NCBI GenBank assembly: GCA_963677165.2
Contig: CAXXSX010000002.1
Location: 5,084,001-5,148,000 of the forward strand
Reading direction: 5' to 3'
Length of the DNA: 64,000 bases
Origin: JAFGXT01 sp963677165
GTDB taxonomy: Bacteria; Verrucomicrobiota; Lentisphaeria; Victivallales; SZUA-371
A program made the position numbers and the translations under genes. Below are positions 53,659-61,768 of the stretch, in pieces; position 1 is the stretch's first letter, and each line of letters begins with the position of its first letter. The notes below the pieces were generated by a model. It was given only the letters and a program-made list of their open reading frames with translations. It ran no database searches and was not told the origin of the DNA.

Positions 53659-54537
53659 AATCTCACCCCTTTTCTTGTTACATTTACATTATATATCATA
53701 TAATTGATTGTGTCAATATTCAATTATAATAAATTGGTGTTTTTTTTACTCTTTTTTTCTGTTATTTTGCGGTATATAAGCCAGTGACAGAAAAGAAATA
53801 TTTATAGGTTGGCATAAAAGATGTGTTTAAATATTTATATTTATATTTATATTTAATACTCAGTTATTATTATTAAGACCAGTTATATAAATAAATACCA
53901 TTATTATTACTTCCATTATTTTTTATTAATTAATTATATTATTAAGAGATTTGTATTGTTAATCTGCAGTGCAGTAATGAAGGAGAAAGCGCATATAAGC
54001 AGGGAAGGACCTGCACGTGCGATCAGCCTTGTACCCTGCGCGGATGCGAACCTCAAGGTTGTTTCTTTCAGGCTGTTATATTGTGGCTCTAGTAAGGAAA
54101 TGTACTGGTTGTTATATTTCAAACTGCCCCGGTGCTGTAACTGCTTCTATTATCCATTAATTTGATTGTATTAATCAGGTAGCATACCCCTATATATTGT
54201 GTTTACCTGGTGTTTATAGAGGTTGTTTTATAAGGTTCTGTTGATTATCAACGACTTACAATTTCACACAATTCATGTTATGCGACGTTGTGGTGATCTT
54301 TTGAGGTGTGCATAGTGTTTGTGGCTGCTTTAGTGTTTTGTAGTGGCTTATTGGCTAAAATCTCACCGTTGATGACCTGGGGCCTGTTCAGGGCCGGGGG
54401 CTCCTTCTGCCTGCAAAACGTGAAAACGCTCAATGGTTTTTGAGTATAGTCTAAAAATCTAAAACAATTTGAATATGAAAATATAAAAATAGAAAATTGA
54501 AAATTATAAAAAAGTTAAAAACTCAGGATAATTTTTT
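53659..54537. other. long non-coding prophage region, possible origin or RNA gene
   Basis: About 880 bp have no credible gene; a 69-codon frame at 53956-54165 lacks a site and coding character. An AT-rich unwinding-like tract with four copies of TATTTA lies near 53830-53857. GC-richer islands follow: 53965-54130 with GCAGG/CCTGC, CTGCA/TGCAG and AACCT/AGGTT hairpins, and 54360-54440 with a GGCC/GGCC stem. TTATCAACG at 54245-54253 is a two-mismatch DnaA box. A replication origin or a small RNA are the main ideas. Confidence 0.35.
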
Positions 54538-54717
54538 TTAGCGTTTGCGTTTCTTTTTGGCGTAGTCGGCAAAGTAGTCAACCTGTTCAAGTTGAATTTC
54601 TGAAAGGATGTGAAGGATATCGCTCAGATTGAGATCATATTTTCTTTCAACCTGAGAAAGATGATTAGCAATTTCAACTTTCGCTTTCTGGTAGTTGTCT
54701 GAATTTCCCTTTGTCAT
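54538..54717 (-). CDS. small phage protein (59 residues)
   Basis: The frame from ATG at 54717 overlaps the stop of the gene above by ATGA and encodes a helical protein with a basic end (DYFADYAKKKRKR). The overlap and coding character support it. No family is recognised. Confidence 0.6.
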   Translation of the reverse strand: MTKGNSDNYQKAKVEIANHLSQVERKYDLNLSDILHILSEIQLEQVDYFADYAKKKRKR

Positions 54718-55142
54718 ATTTTAATCCCCACTGATTTAAGTAAAACGGCGAAAAACCTTTTCAATTCGTTATTAAAATTCCACCAGCGATAAGTATACGT
54801 ATTTTTCAGCTTTGATTCAAGCATCTCAAGTGATTTTAATGCATTTTCGATATTTCCGGCGTTAAAATCTTTGCGAGCGTCGCGGACGCTGTTGCGTCCG
54901 ATATTAGAGCATCCATTCACGGTGGACAAAATCTGAATTCTAAGACACAGAGCGCAAAACTCTGCTTTTCTGGCTGGCACAAAGTTTTCGCATGTGTCGC
55001 CGGTTCTTGTTGCACCACATCTTTTATTACATAAATTTCCATGTATATAATATTGTTTTTTTGCTAATTCGCAATACATGATATATTTTTTTACGAAAGA
55101 ATGTTTACACTCAGCACAAATATGGATTGTTTTATTGCTCAT
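54714..55142 (-). CDS. cysteine-rich phage protein, possible zinc binding
   Basis: The 142-residue protein has at least eight cysteines in its first 75 residues, including CAEC (9-12), CNKRCG, CENF and CALC, consistent with two zinc-binding sites. A helical tail follows. It overlaps the gene above by 4 bp (ATGA). No family is certain; a regulator or nucleic-acid binder is possible. Confidence 0.6.
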   Translation of the reverse strand: MSNKTIHICAECKHSFVKKYIMYCELAKKQYYIHGNLCNKRCGATRTGDTCENFVPARKAEFCALCLRIQILSTVNGCSNIGRNSVRDARKDFNAGNIENALKSLEMLESKLKNTYTYRWWNFNNELKRFFAVLLKSVGIKI

Positions 55143-55525
55143 CCTTCATTCTCCGGCATATTTCTCAAATCGATTCCGAACGAAACCCTGAACTGGTCGA
55201 TTAGTTGATTTTCAAGAAATTCAATGAGTTCTTCTGCGCTTTGGTCGCATGGGCTATACTTCTTGTATTCTCTTGCATCCTGCATTTGCTTAGCGGCGCA
55301 CTGGGTATTGAGAATAAAACTGATTAGCACATCCCTGCGGTATTCTTTGAAACAATTTATGCGTTCTCTTGCAAGAAGCATTTCTGCTTTTTTGTGATTT
55401 GTAGATGCAGTGATATTTGTTGGCGGTGTTGGTTGGACCTTTTTTTTATTATTTAAAACTCTTTGGTGATATTGCGAGTCTTCACCAAAGAGTTTTTCCC
55501 AGTTGATGCGCTTGATTTTAGCCAT
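55139..55525 (-). CDS. helical phage protein, unknown
   Basis: From the ATG at 55525 (AAGGAG, six bases) the 128-residue protein begins MAKIKRINWEKLFGEDSQYHQRVL. It has a basic Pro/Thr linker and long helices with EELIEFLENQLIDQFRVSFG. No family is recognised. It overlaps the cysteine-rich gene by 4 bp. Confidence 0.65.
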   Translation of the reverse strand: MAKIKRINWEKLFGEDSQYHQRVLNNKKKVQPTPPTNITASTNHKKAEMLLARERINCFKEYRRDVLISFILNTQCAAKQMQDAREYKKYSPCDQSAEELIEFLENQLIDQFRVSFGIDLRNMPENEG

Positions 55526-55529
55526 TTGT

Positions 55530-55727
55530 TTATCTCCTTGCCTCGTCTTCAATGTCCTCGATAGTTTCGGAGATAGCTTCGGTTGCTGAATTTTTGGTTT
55601 CTTTTACGGCTCCGGTAAAGTCGCTTAATAAGCTGTCTTTACCGGTTACGACTTTTGCGGTTGCATCCAGTACATCAAGCGGACTGGTTACAACATCGGC
55701 TACTGATTTTAATAGATTTCCAAACAT
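55530..55727 (-). CDS. small phage protein (65 residues)
   Basis: The protein starts MFGNLLKSVADVVTSPLDVLDATAKVV, an amphipathic hydrophobic stretch followed by an acidic helical tail (SETIEDIEDEARR). The ATG has GGAGG. Similar short proteins with a GNLLKSV start are common in phages; no function is known. Confidence 0.65.
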   Translation of the reverse strand: MFGNLLKSVADVVTSPLDVLDATAKVVTGKDSLLSDFTGAVKETKNSATEAISETIEDIEDEARR

Positions 55728-55741
55728 TTTTCATTCCTCCG

Positions 55742-56089
55742 TCAATGTCTTCTGTTTTTCTTGCCGCGATTGAAATTTCTATTACTGTTGTTTTGCGGTT
55801 CTGATATTTTTACCGGCTCTACAGTGTTTTCGGAAATCTGCATCAACTTCTTGATTTCCGCTTTATCAACTTCCGATATGCCGTCTTTCACGGAAATACT
55901 TTGGATCGGGATACAACACATTGGCTGCGCGATGGTGAATCCGGTGATTGATGGGATTACGGTTATGCCTCCAAGAGCACAATAACCTTCTGCTGTTTTT
56001 GCGTTTACTCGTTCTTCTAGGGTTGTGAATGTGTCCTGATGGCTGCGATTGCCTTGGTTGGAAGCGGAAACAATGATGTACTGGTTCAT
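55742..56089 (-). CDS. DUF1737-like phage protein
   Basis: The 115-residue protein has the pattern LEERVNAKTAEGYCALGGITVIP of DUF1737, in which a beta strand, a helix and a GW/GGI strand form a small domain. A Gln/Asn/Lys-rich basic tail follows. The start has a perfect AGGAGG. It is the first gene of the leftward early operon, directly behind the divergent promoter region. Confidence 0.7.
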   Translation of the reverse strand: MNQYIIVSASNQGNRSHQDTFTTLEERVNAKTAEGYCALGGITVIPSITGFTIAQPMCCIPIQSISVKDGISEVDKAEIKKLMQISENTVEPVKISEPQNNSNRNFNRGKKNRRH

Positions 56090-56111
56090 AATAAAACCTC
56101 CTATTTATGGC

Positions 56112-56215
56112 AAAATATTGACAAAATTATAAAAAATCAATAAAAATGTCGTAAAAAACTACATAAAATGTTGAAAAACACATCACTTAACATTAAAATG
56201 TAGTAAAAAGCGACA
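56112..56215. promoter_or_regulatory. divergent phage promoters with two 17-bp operator copies
   Basis: Rightward: TTGACA (56118-56123), 17 bases, TAAAAA (56141-56146); and TTGAAA (56171-56176), 17 bases, TAAAAT (56194-56199). Leftward: TTGATT (56140-56135), 17 bases, TATTTT (56117-56112). Operator 1 (56147-56163) is TGTCGT, AAAAA, ACTACA and follows the first rightward -10 directly. Operator 2 (56199-56215) is TGTAGT, AAAAA, GCGACA and follows the second. The spacing is 52 bp. The same dyad recurs at 59.6 kb. Confidence 0.75.
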
Positions 56216-56234
56216 TGTTTTGGAGTTTTTTATT

Positions 56235-56906
56235 ATGTCAACAACAAGAAAGACTACAACGAAACGGACCCGAAGGGGTTCGCCTCCGCCAAAAAGCCAG
56301 GCGAAACATAAAATCTACCAGGATGAAAACGGGAATAAGATTGAAAATAAAAAAGGATTGCCAACGAAAATAACCCCGGAAGTAGAACGGGATGCGCTTG
56401 AATCTCTCGCGAAAGTTCCGGTGGACAAGGAAAAACCGAAGATTGTCGGCAATAAAAAAGTTTACGAAACCCGCCTGCAGGGTCAAGTCTGGAGACCGGA
56501 AGACGAAGAAAATAGGGAAAAACTCTATAAACTTCTTGAAATCTACTATGCTCACTTTTCCGGCGATGGAGAAGTTGCAGAAATGCTCGGTGTTCGGGTT
56601 GATACCCTAAAAAACTGGCTAAAAAAATACCCCGATCTTCATGAGGCGAAAAACAGCGGAAATTACGGTCTAAAGGTTCAATATCTAACTGCCGTGCAAA
56701 AGGCCGCATTGGGCGGAACTTATAAGCGGCAGGTTGTTTCAAAGGGGCAGGTTTTTGATGTGGAGGAAGAACATGCGCCGGATGTTCGTGCGCTTAAAAT
56801 GGTTCTTCAACAGTCGTTTAAAGGGCAATTTCGCGAAGATGCCGATGTAACAAAAGTTCCGAATATTAATATTGCCATTCTTCCTGGTGAAAAGGGTGGA
56901 TTGTAA
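56235..56906 (+). CDS. phage terminase small subunit
   Basis: From the ATG at 56235 (GGAG upstream) the 223-residue protein has a Lys/Arg-rich N-terminal tail, a helix-turn-helix (GDGEVAEMLGVRVDTLKNWLKKYPDLHEA) and a C-terminal part typical of small terminases (AVQKAALGGTYKRQVVSKGQVFDVEEEHAPDVRALKMVLQ). It binds the packaging site and brings in the large subunit. It ends 3 bp before the terL gene, so the pair is translated together. Confidence 0.85.
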   Translation: MSTTRKTTTKRTRRGSPPPKSQAKHKIYQDENGNKIENKKGLPTKITPEVERDALESLAKVPVDKEKPKIVGNKKVYETRLQGQVWRPEDEENREKLYKLLEIYYAHFSGDGEVAEMLGVRVDTLKNWLKKYPDLHEAKNSGNYGLKVQYLTAVQKAALGGTYKRQVVSKGQVFDVEEEHAPDVRALKMVLQQSFKGQFREDADVTKVPNINIAILPGEKGGL

Positions 56907-56909
56907 ATT

Positions 56910-58190
56910 ATGGGCGGTAAAACTTTCAATCCGAATCCTCGACAAAAATTAGCTGCAGAAATGCTGGCTGATCCTGAATTAATGCGCATTCTACTGTATG
57001 GCGGTTCGCGCTCAGGGAAAACCTTTATTACCTGCAGGAATTTATGTCTGCGATCAATTTTGTATCCAAAAAGCCGCCATATAATTCTACGCAAAACCCT
57101 TACATCTGCCACTAAATCCATTATCAATGAAACGATGCCGAATGTACTTGAAATATGCTTTCCGGATGTCGAATACTCGTTGAATAAAAAATTGTCGTAT
57201 TATTTATTTCCGAATGGCTCTGAAATCTGGGTTGACGGACTTGATGATATACACCGGGTTGAAAATATTCTCGGTCGCGAGTATGCCACAATCTACTTTA
57301 ATGAGTCCAGTGAAATACAGTATGAGTATGTAACCTTGACATTTAGCCGACTGGCTCAGCAGTGTTTTGATGAACAGGGGCGTGAATTAAAAAATAAATT
57401 GTTTTTTGACTGCAATCCACCAACAAAATCTCACTGGCTGTACAAGATGTTTTTCAAACATATTGATCCATCCAGTAATGACAATCTTCCATTCGCGGAA
57501 AACTGCGGCGTATTGCAGTTGAATCCAAAAGATAACCTGAAAAATTTAAGTTCTGCGTATATGACATCTCTGCTAATGCAGCCGGAAAGACAGCGTAAGC
57601 GCTTTATGGATGGCGAATGGCAGGATGATCTTGATTGCGGATTGTGGTCGCGTCGAAATATCGACATGTATCGGATACCGTCAACATCGAAACCTACCCT
57701 TACCCGTGTGGTGGTCGGAGTTGACCCCGCTGTTGTTGCCACTCCCGGGAATGACTTGACCGGGATTGTTGTTGCCGGAAAAGATAATAATGGTCATTAT
57801 TATGTGATGTCTGACGACTCTCTCCAGGCTACCCCGGAAAAATGGGCGCGACAAGTTAAGACTTCTTTTGATGCCCATGATTCCGACCGGGTAATTGGGG
57901 AGGTAAACAACGGCGGCGATTTGATCGAAGCTAACCTGCGGACCGTTGACCAGAATCTGCCGTTTAAAAAAGTTGTTGCCACCAAAGGAAAGATCACCCG
58001 CGCCGAGCCGATTGCCGCGCTATACGAACAAGGCAAGGTTCATCATATCGGGATATTTCCTGATCTAGAAGACCAGCTTTGTGAATACAATCCCGCTACA
58101 GCTACGAAATCCCCCGACCGCCTTGATGCCCTCGTTTGGGCTCTATGGGAACTGTCTCAGCAAAAAACATTTAAAGCAGAAAGCTGGTAA
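56910..58190 (+). CDS. phage terminase large subunit
   Basis: The 426-residue packaging motor has Walker A GGSRSGKT (about residue 30), a coupling segment and the RNase H-like nuclease: VVVGVDPAV with Asp 271, GEVNNGGDLIEA and the terminal SPDRLDALVWALW with the acidic pair. It uses ATP to pack DNA into the prohead and cuts it. It lies between terS and the portal, the standard order. Confidence 0.93.
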   Translation: MGGKTFNPNPRQKLAAEMLADPELMRILLYGGSRSGKTFITCRNLCLRSILYPKSRHIILRKTLTSATKSIINETMPNVLEICFPDVEYSLNKKLSYYLFPNGSEIWVDGLDDIHRVENILGREYATIYFNESSEIQYEYVTLTFSRLAQQCFDEQGRELKNKLFFDCNPPTKSHWLYKMFFKHIDPSSNDNLPFAENCGVLQLNPKDNLKNLSSAYMTSLLMQPERQRKRFMDGEWQDDLDCGLWSRRNIDMYRIPSTSKPTLTRVVVGVDPAVVATPGNDLTGIVVAGKDNNGHYYVMSDDSLQATPEKWARQVKTSFDAHDSDRVIGEVNNGGDLIEANLRTVDQNLPFKKVVATKGKITRAEPIAALYEQGKVHHIGIFPDLEDQLCEYNPATATKSPDRLDALVWALWELSQQKTFKAESW

Positions 58191-58207
58191 GATAAGGAGA
58201 ATTAAAA

Positions 58208-59626
58208 ATGACAGCGAGAAATTCAAAAACATCCGCGCGAACGAATAAGTCGCCCGGATTCTCGGAAAAGCAAATCGATATGATGTACAATGCCGCTTAC
58301 GATTACTTCATGGAACGGTCGAACGCCATGCGCCAGATTGGCGTATACATGGGTGGAAAGCGCGACCTGTATGCGGCAATGGGATATAAACCGGTGCTTA
58401 CATGGGATGATTACTATAATTTTTACGAACGCAACGGGGTTGGTACCCGTATCATCAATGCGTATCCGGATGCTTGCTGGCGATATAGTCCGCAGGTTGT
58501 CGAGGTGAAGCCGAATAAATCAAGCCAGTTTGCCGACGATGTTGCCGATCTTGAGGATCGCTTGAGTATCTGGTTTTATCTACAGAAAGCAGATACGCTT
58601 TCTCGGATTGGCGAATGGGGTGGCTTGTATCTCGGATTTGACGACGGGAAATCACTTGATCAGCCGGTAAAAAAAGGTTCGAAGCTGTTATTTGTTCAGG
58701 CGCTTCATCAAAACAACATGAAATGGGGTGAAACGGAAACGGATATCACCAAATCTAGATATGGACAGCCGAAATACTACACACTTACCCCCGATGCGTC
58801 AACTACTAACCTTGGGGTGGGTAATGTTCACTGGACGCGTATTATTCATATTGCTGAAAAATGCCTTGGTAATAATATTGTCGGGACTCCGGCTCTGCGT
58901 CCTGTTTTTAATAATGTCCAGAATCTTGAAATGATCACCGGAGCCGCGACGGAAGGGTATTATCGTGGTGGTTTTAACGGTTTGATTGCGGAAATTGATA
59001 AAGATGCGGAATTCGATGAAGAGGCAAAAGCAAAATTCAAAGAAGATATGCAGGGGTTTATCAACGGATTTCAGAAAGTTCTTGCCGGACGTGGTGCGAA
59101 ATATGTTTTTCCGCAGGCTTCGCTTGCGCTGCCGACCGCGTTCGCTGAGGTGCAGTATGATGTCATTGCTGCCGGCACTGAAACGCCGAAGCGTATTTTA
59201 AAAGGTTCGGAAGAGGCTAAGGTTGCCAGCGTACAGGATAGTGATCACTGGAATAATGCCGTCGATGCGCGAAGAAAAAAATATTGCACGCCGATGATTG
59301 TGCGTCGCCTGTTTGATCGGCTGATTGCGTATGAAATTATCGCCACTCCGAAAAACAATCGCTACAATGTGAACTGGCCCGACATGGAAAGTTCCGACGA
59401 GCTCCGGACTTCCGAGGTTGCCTTGAATCGTTCCAAAGCAATGCAGTCATATCTTTCCTCTGGCGCTCAGAAAAATATGTCATTCAAGGTATTCTGTCAG
59501 TATGTTCTTATGCTGCCTCCGGAGGCTCTGGCGCAGATAACGGATGATGACATTAATTCCACTTCACTCTATGATAAAAAGACCGCAATAAAACAGGCAA
59601 ATCCGCGTCAAACTGCAAAAGTGTAG
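58208..59626 (+). CDS. phage portal protein, DUF1073 type
   Basis: The 472-residue protein follows the pattern of DUF1073 portals: an N-terminal YNAAYDYFMERSNAMRQIGVYMGGKRDLYAAMGYKPVLTWDDYYNFYERNGVGTRIINAYPDACW region and GEWGGLYLGFDDG, then TPALRPVFNNVQNLEMITGAATEGYYRGGFNG and GSEEAKVASVQDSDHW. Portals form a dodecamer at one capsid vertex and are the route for DNA. The stop TAG is inside operator 3. Confidence 0.85.
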   Translation: MTARNSKTSARTNKSPGFSEKQIDMMYNAAYDYFMERSNAMRQIGVYMGGKRDLYAAMGYKPVLTWDDYYNFYERNGVGTRIINAYPDACWRYSPQVVEVKPNKSSQFADDVADLEDRLSIWFYLQKADTLSRIGEWGGLYLGFDDGKSLDQPVKKGSKLLFVQALHQNNMKWGETETDITKSRYGQPKYYTLTPDASTTNLGVGNVHWTRIIHIAEKCLGNNIVGTPALRPVFNNVQNLEMITGAATEGYYRGGFNGLIAEIDKDAEFDEEAKAKFKEDMQGFINGFQKVLAGRGAKYVFPQASLALPTAFAEVQYDVIAAGTETPKRILKGSEEAKVASVQDSDHWNNAVDARRKKYCTPMIVRRLFDRLIAYEIIATPKNNRYNVNWPDMESSDELRTSEVALNRSKAMQSYLSSGAQKNMSFKVFCQYVLMLPPEALAQITDDDINSTSLYDKKTAIKQANPRQTAKV

Positions 59627-59691
59627 TAAAAAACGACACTTTTTTAATAAAACATGTTGATTTTTTCATCACTATGTCGTAAAATACTACA
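59622..59691 (+). promoter_or_regulatory. internal phage promoter with two 17-bp operator copies
   Basis: Operator 3 (59622-59638) is TGTAGT, AAAAA, ACGACA and covers the portal stop codon. Operator 4 (59675-59691) is TGTCGT, AAAAT, ACTACA and includes the -10 box TAAAAT (59680-59685) of a promoter with TTGATT at 59657-59662 and 17 bases between. The spacing is 53 bp. AGGAGG of the next gene follows, so this promoter would drive the head genes from 59708 on. Confidence 0.7.
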
Positions 59692-59707
59692 CAGGAGGTA
59701 TTCAAAA

Positions 59708-60946
59708 ATGCCGTTTCCGCACAAAGGAGAAAAACAAAAAGACTTTATTGCACGCTATATGGCTTCAAACGAAGCCAATGAACACTTTCCGGATGTAAAA
59801 CAGCGTGCAACGGTTGCTTGTTCCATCTTTGCTGACTGGATGACAGAACAGGCAAACAATGAAGGCAACATCGAATTCTACACCTGCAATCTTTCCGATC
59901 CTTCTTCAATTCGACGTGAACACATTTCCGGCAGGGATTATTATATTGCTCCGGTTGTCATGATGCCGACTGAATGCGTCATGAACGATAATCTTTATAC
60001 TGCAGAAGCTACGGAAAACTCGGTTTCCGCCTGGAACGGACGTGCTTTTCTGGTATATCATCCCAACGAAAAGGGGTCTGCCAATACGCCGCACACCTTC
60101 AATACTCAACAGGTTGGCATCATTTTTAATGCCAGAATTGAAGACGGCTTTTTGAAAGCTGATGTGCATATCGATATTGAAAAAGCCATGGCAACTAATT
60201 CCGGACGTAAGTTCATCAAATATATCGAAAAAAACAAACATATGGATGTTTCAACCGGCATGAAGGTAAGCAGACGCTATTCGCCCGGAAACTACAACGG
60301 AAAACCATACACCTTTGTCATCAACTCTTTCGAACCGGATCACCTTGCCGTGCTTCCGGATAAAAAAGGCGCTTCATCATGGTATGACGGCGCGGGATTT
60401 AATCGCAACGAGCTTAACAATAACGGAGACAAACCAAAAATGAAAACTGAACTTCTCGAAAAACTCGTATCAGAAGGTATCATTCAGGAAAATCAGAAAA
60501 AGGATTATGAAGATGTGCCGGATTCTGTTGCTGACACCATGATTGTCATGAACTCAGACAAGAAAAAAGCGGAAACCAAGGTTGCTGAAAGTATGAAAAA
60601 AACTGACAATGTAGAAAATTCCGATGGCAAACAGAAAAATCAGCAGCCCGGAAATGTTCTGACTGACGAACAGAAAACTCTGATCGATTACGCTCAGAAC
60701 AAGATGAAAGAAGAAAAGGATACTGAAATCAATCACATTCTTGGAATGACTGATGCCTATTCAAAAGAAGAACTTCATGGTATGGAAGTAAATTCACTCA
60801 AAAAGATTTATGCCGCCCTGCGCTCCGTAAAGCCGGAACACAAAGAGTCTGCTGATTTTTCCGTGAACGCCCTCAATGACCGGCAGCGCGATGATCATAA
60901 AGCCGACCTTGATTACATGATGAACGGCGCAAAAGAACAGAAGTAA
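59708..60946 (+). CDS. DUF2213-type phage head protein, probable protease/scaffold
   Basis: From the ATG at 59708 (AGGAGG) the 412-residue protein has an N-terminal segment with FPHKGEKQKDFIARYMAS, a central DUF2213 domain (about 70-230) with AWNGRAFLVYHPNEKG, HMDVSTGMKVSRR and INSFEPDHLAVLP, and a helical, charged C-terminal part of about 170 residues as in scaffold proteins. DUF2213 is thought to be a prohead protease. An in-frame ATG at codon 245 (60440) has GGAG upstream and could make the scaffold part alone. The gene lies where protease and scaffold usually lie. Confidence 0.75.
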   Translation: MPFPHKGEKQKDFIARYMASNEANEHFPDVKQRATVACSIFADWMTEQANNEGNIEFYTCNLSDPSSIRREHISGRDYYIAPVVMMPTECVMNDNLYTAEATENSVSAWNGRAFLVYHPNEKGSANTPHTFNTQQVGIIFNARIEDGFLKADVHIDIEKAMATNSGRKFIKYIEKNKHMDVSTGMKVSRRYSPGNYNGKPYTFVINSFEPDHLAVLPDKKGASSWYDGAGFNRNELNNNGDKPKMKTELLEKLVSEGIIQENQKKDYEDVPDSVADTMIVMNSDKKKAETKVAESMKKTDNVENSDGKQKNQQPGNVLTDEQKTLIDYAQNKMKEEKDTEINHILGMTDAYSKEELHGMEVNSLKKIYAALRSVKPEHKESADFSVNALNDRQRDDHKADLDYMMNGAKEQK

Positions 60947-60976
60947 TAAGTTCAAACAAATACAGGAGATACGATT

Positions 60977-61738
60977 ATGAGTAGCAATGTAACGAATATC
61001 CTTGGTGGAATTGTTCAACCGGAACGTCAGGCTTCCGTGGCTCTCCAGCCCGGTATGTTTATTGAAGCCGTTTCCGGAAAGGTCCGTCCCGCAACCCAAA
61101 ACACCGGCGAACTGCTGTTCGCTGATAACTCGTTCGATGGTTCCGTCATGCGCGGCGATACTTATGCTATAGACGCAACTGTTCCGTTTCGTAAGTATGT
61201 TTCCGGCAATCTCGTTAATGGCCTTCTGGCTGTTGGTGAAAGTGTGTCAAAAGACGACGCTTTGACCGGTAATGGAGCCGGTGGCTTAAAAGCATGTGAC
61301 GCTTCTGTTGCGGCAACTCTCGCAACCGGTTCCGAAGCTTCTAATAACGCAATTACCTGGACCGCTGCCGAAGGCGGGGAAGACGGTAACAACATTGCCG
61401 TAAAAATGATTGATCCCGGTTCTGCCAGCGCTTCTCTTTCCGTTTCCGTGGAAGGGCTCGAAGTTCAGGTAAGCCTGGCAACTGACGGATCAAGCGATAT
61501 TTCAAGCACTGCTGCCGAAGTGATTGCCGCCGTTGCCGCCGACAGTGCCACCAGTCTGCTTGTTTCCGCCGCCAATACCGGCGATTCAGATGGTTCCGGC
61601 ATTGTCGAAGCTGTTGCATCAACTCAGCTTTCTGGTGGAGTAAATGCTGAAACCGATAATCCGCTGTTCTTTGCCGATGAGGCTATTGATAATTCGGATG
61701 GTACTGCGCTGGTTGATATCAAAATCAGAATCAAGTAA
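60977..61738 (+). CDS. phage head decoration/structural protein with inserted domain
   Basis: Residues 1-110 and the C-terminus look like a small capsid-decoration protein (GMFIEAVSGKVRPATQNT; FFADEAIDNSDGT). Between about residues 112 and 222 is an Ala/Ser/Gly-rich domain (NNAITWTAAEGGEDGNNIAVKMIDPG to STAAEVIAAVAADSATSLLV) of a type found inserted in many phage structural proteins. Such insert domains are exposed and may bind sugars. It is 31 bp after the DUF2213 gene with AGGAG. Confidence 0.65.
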   Translation: MSSNVTNILGGIVQPERQASVALQPGMFIEAVSGKVRPATQNTGELLFADNSFDGSVMRGDTYAIDATVPFRKYVSGNLVNGLLAVGESVSKDDALTGNGAGGLKACDASVAATLATGSEASNNAITWTAAEGGEDGNNIAVKMIDPGSASASLSVSVEGLEVQVSLATDGSSDISSTAAEVIAAVAADSATSLLVSAANTGDSDGSGIVEAVASTQLSGGVNAETDNPLFFADEAIDNSDGTALVDIKIRIK

Positions 61739-61768
61739 TCAAAAATTCATTATATAGGAGAAGTTAAC

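Noticed and set aside
53826..53860. Tandem TATTTA repeats as a CRISPR-like array
   Set aside because: Units are six bases with no spacers; it is a simple AT repeat.
53956..54165. A 69-codon frame in the non-coding prophage region
   Set aside because: No ribosome site, Cys/Leu-rich composition without phage character; the stretch reads better as structured DNA or RNA.
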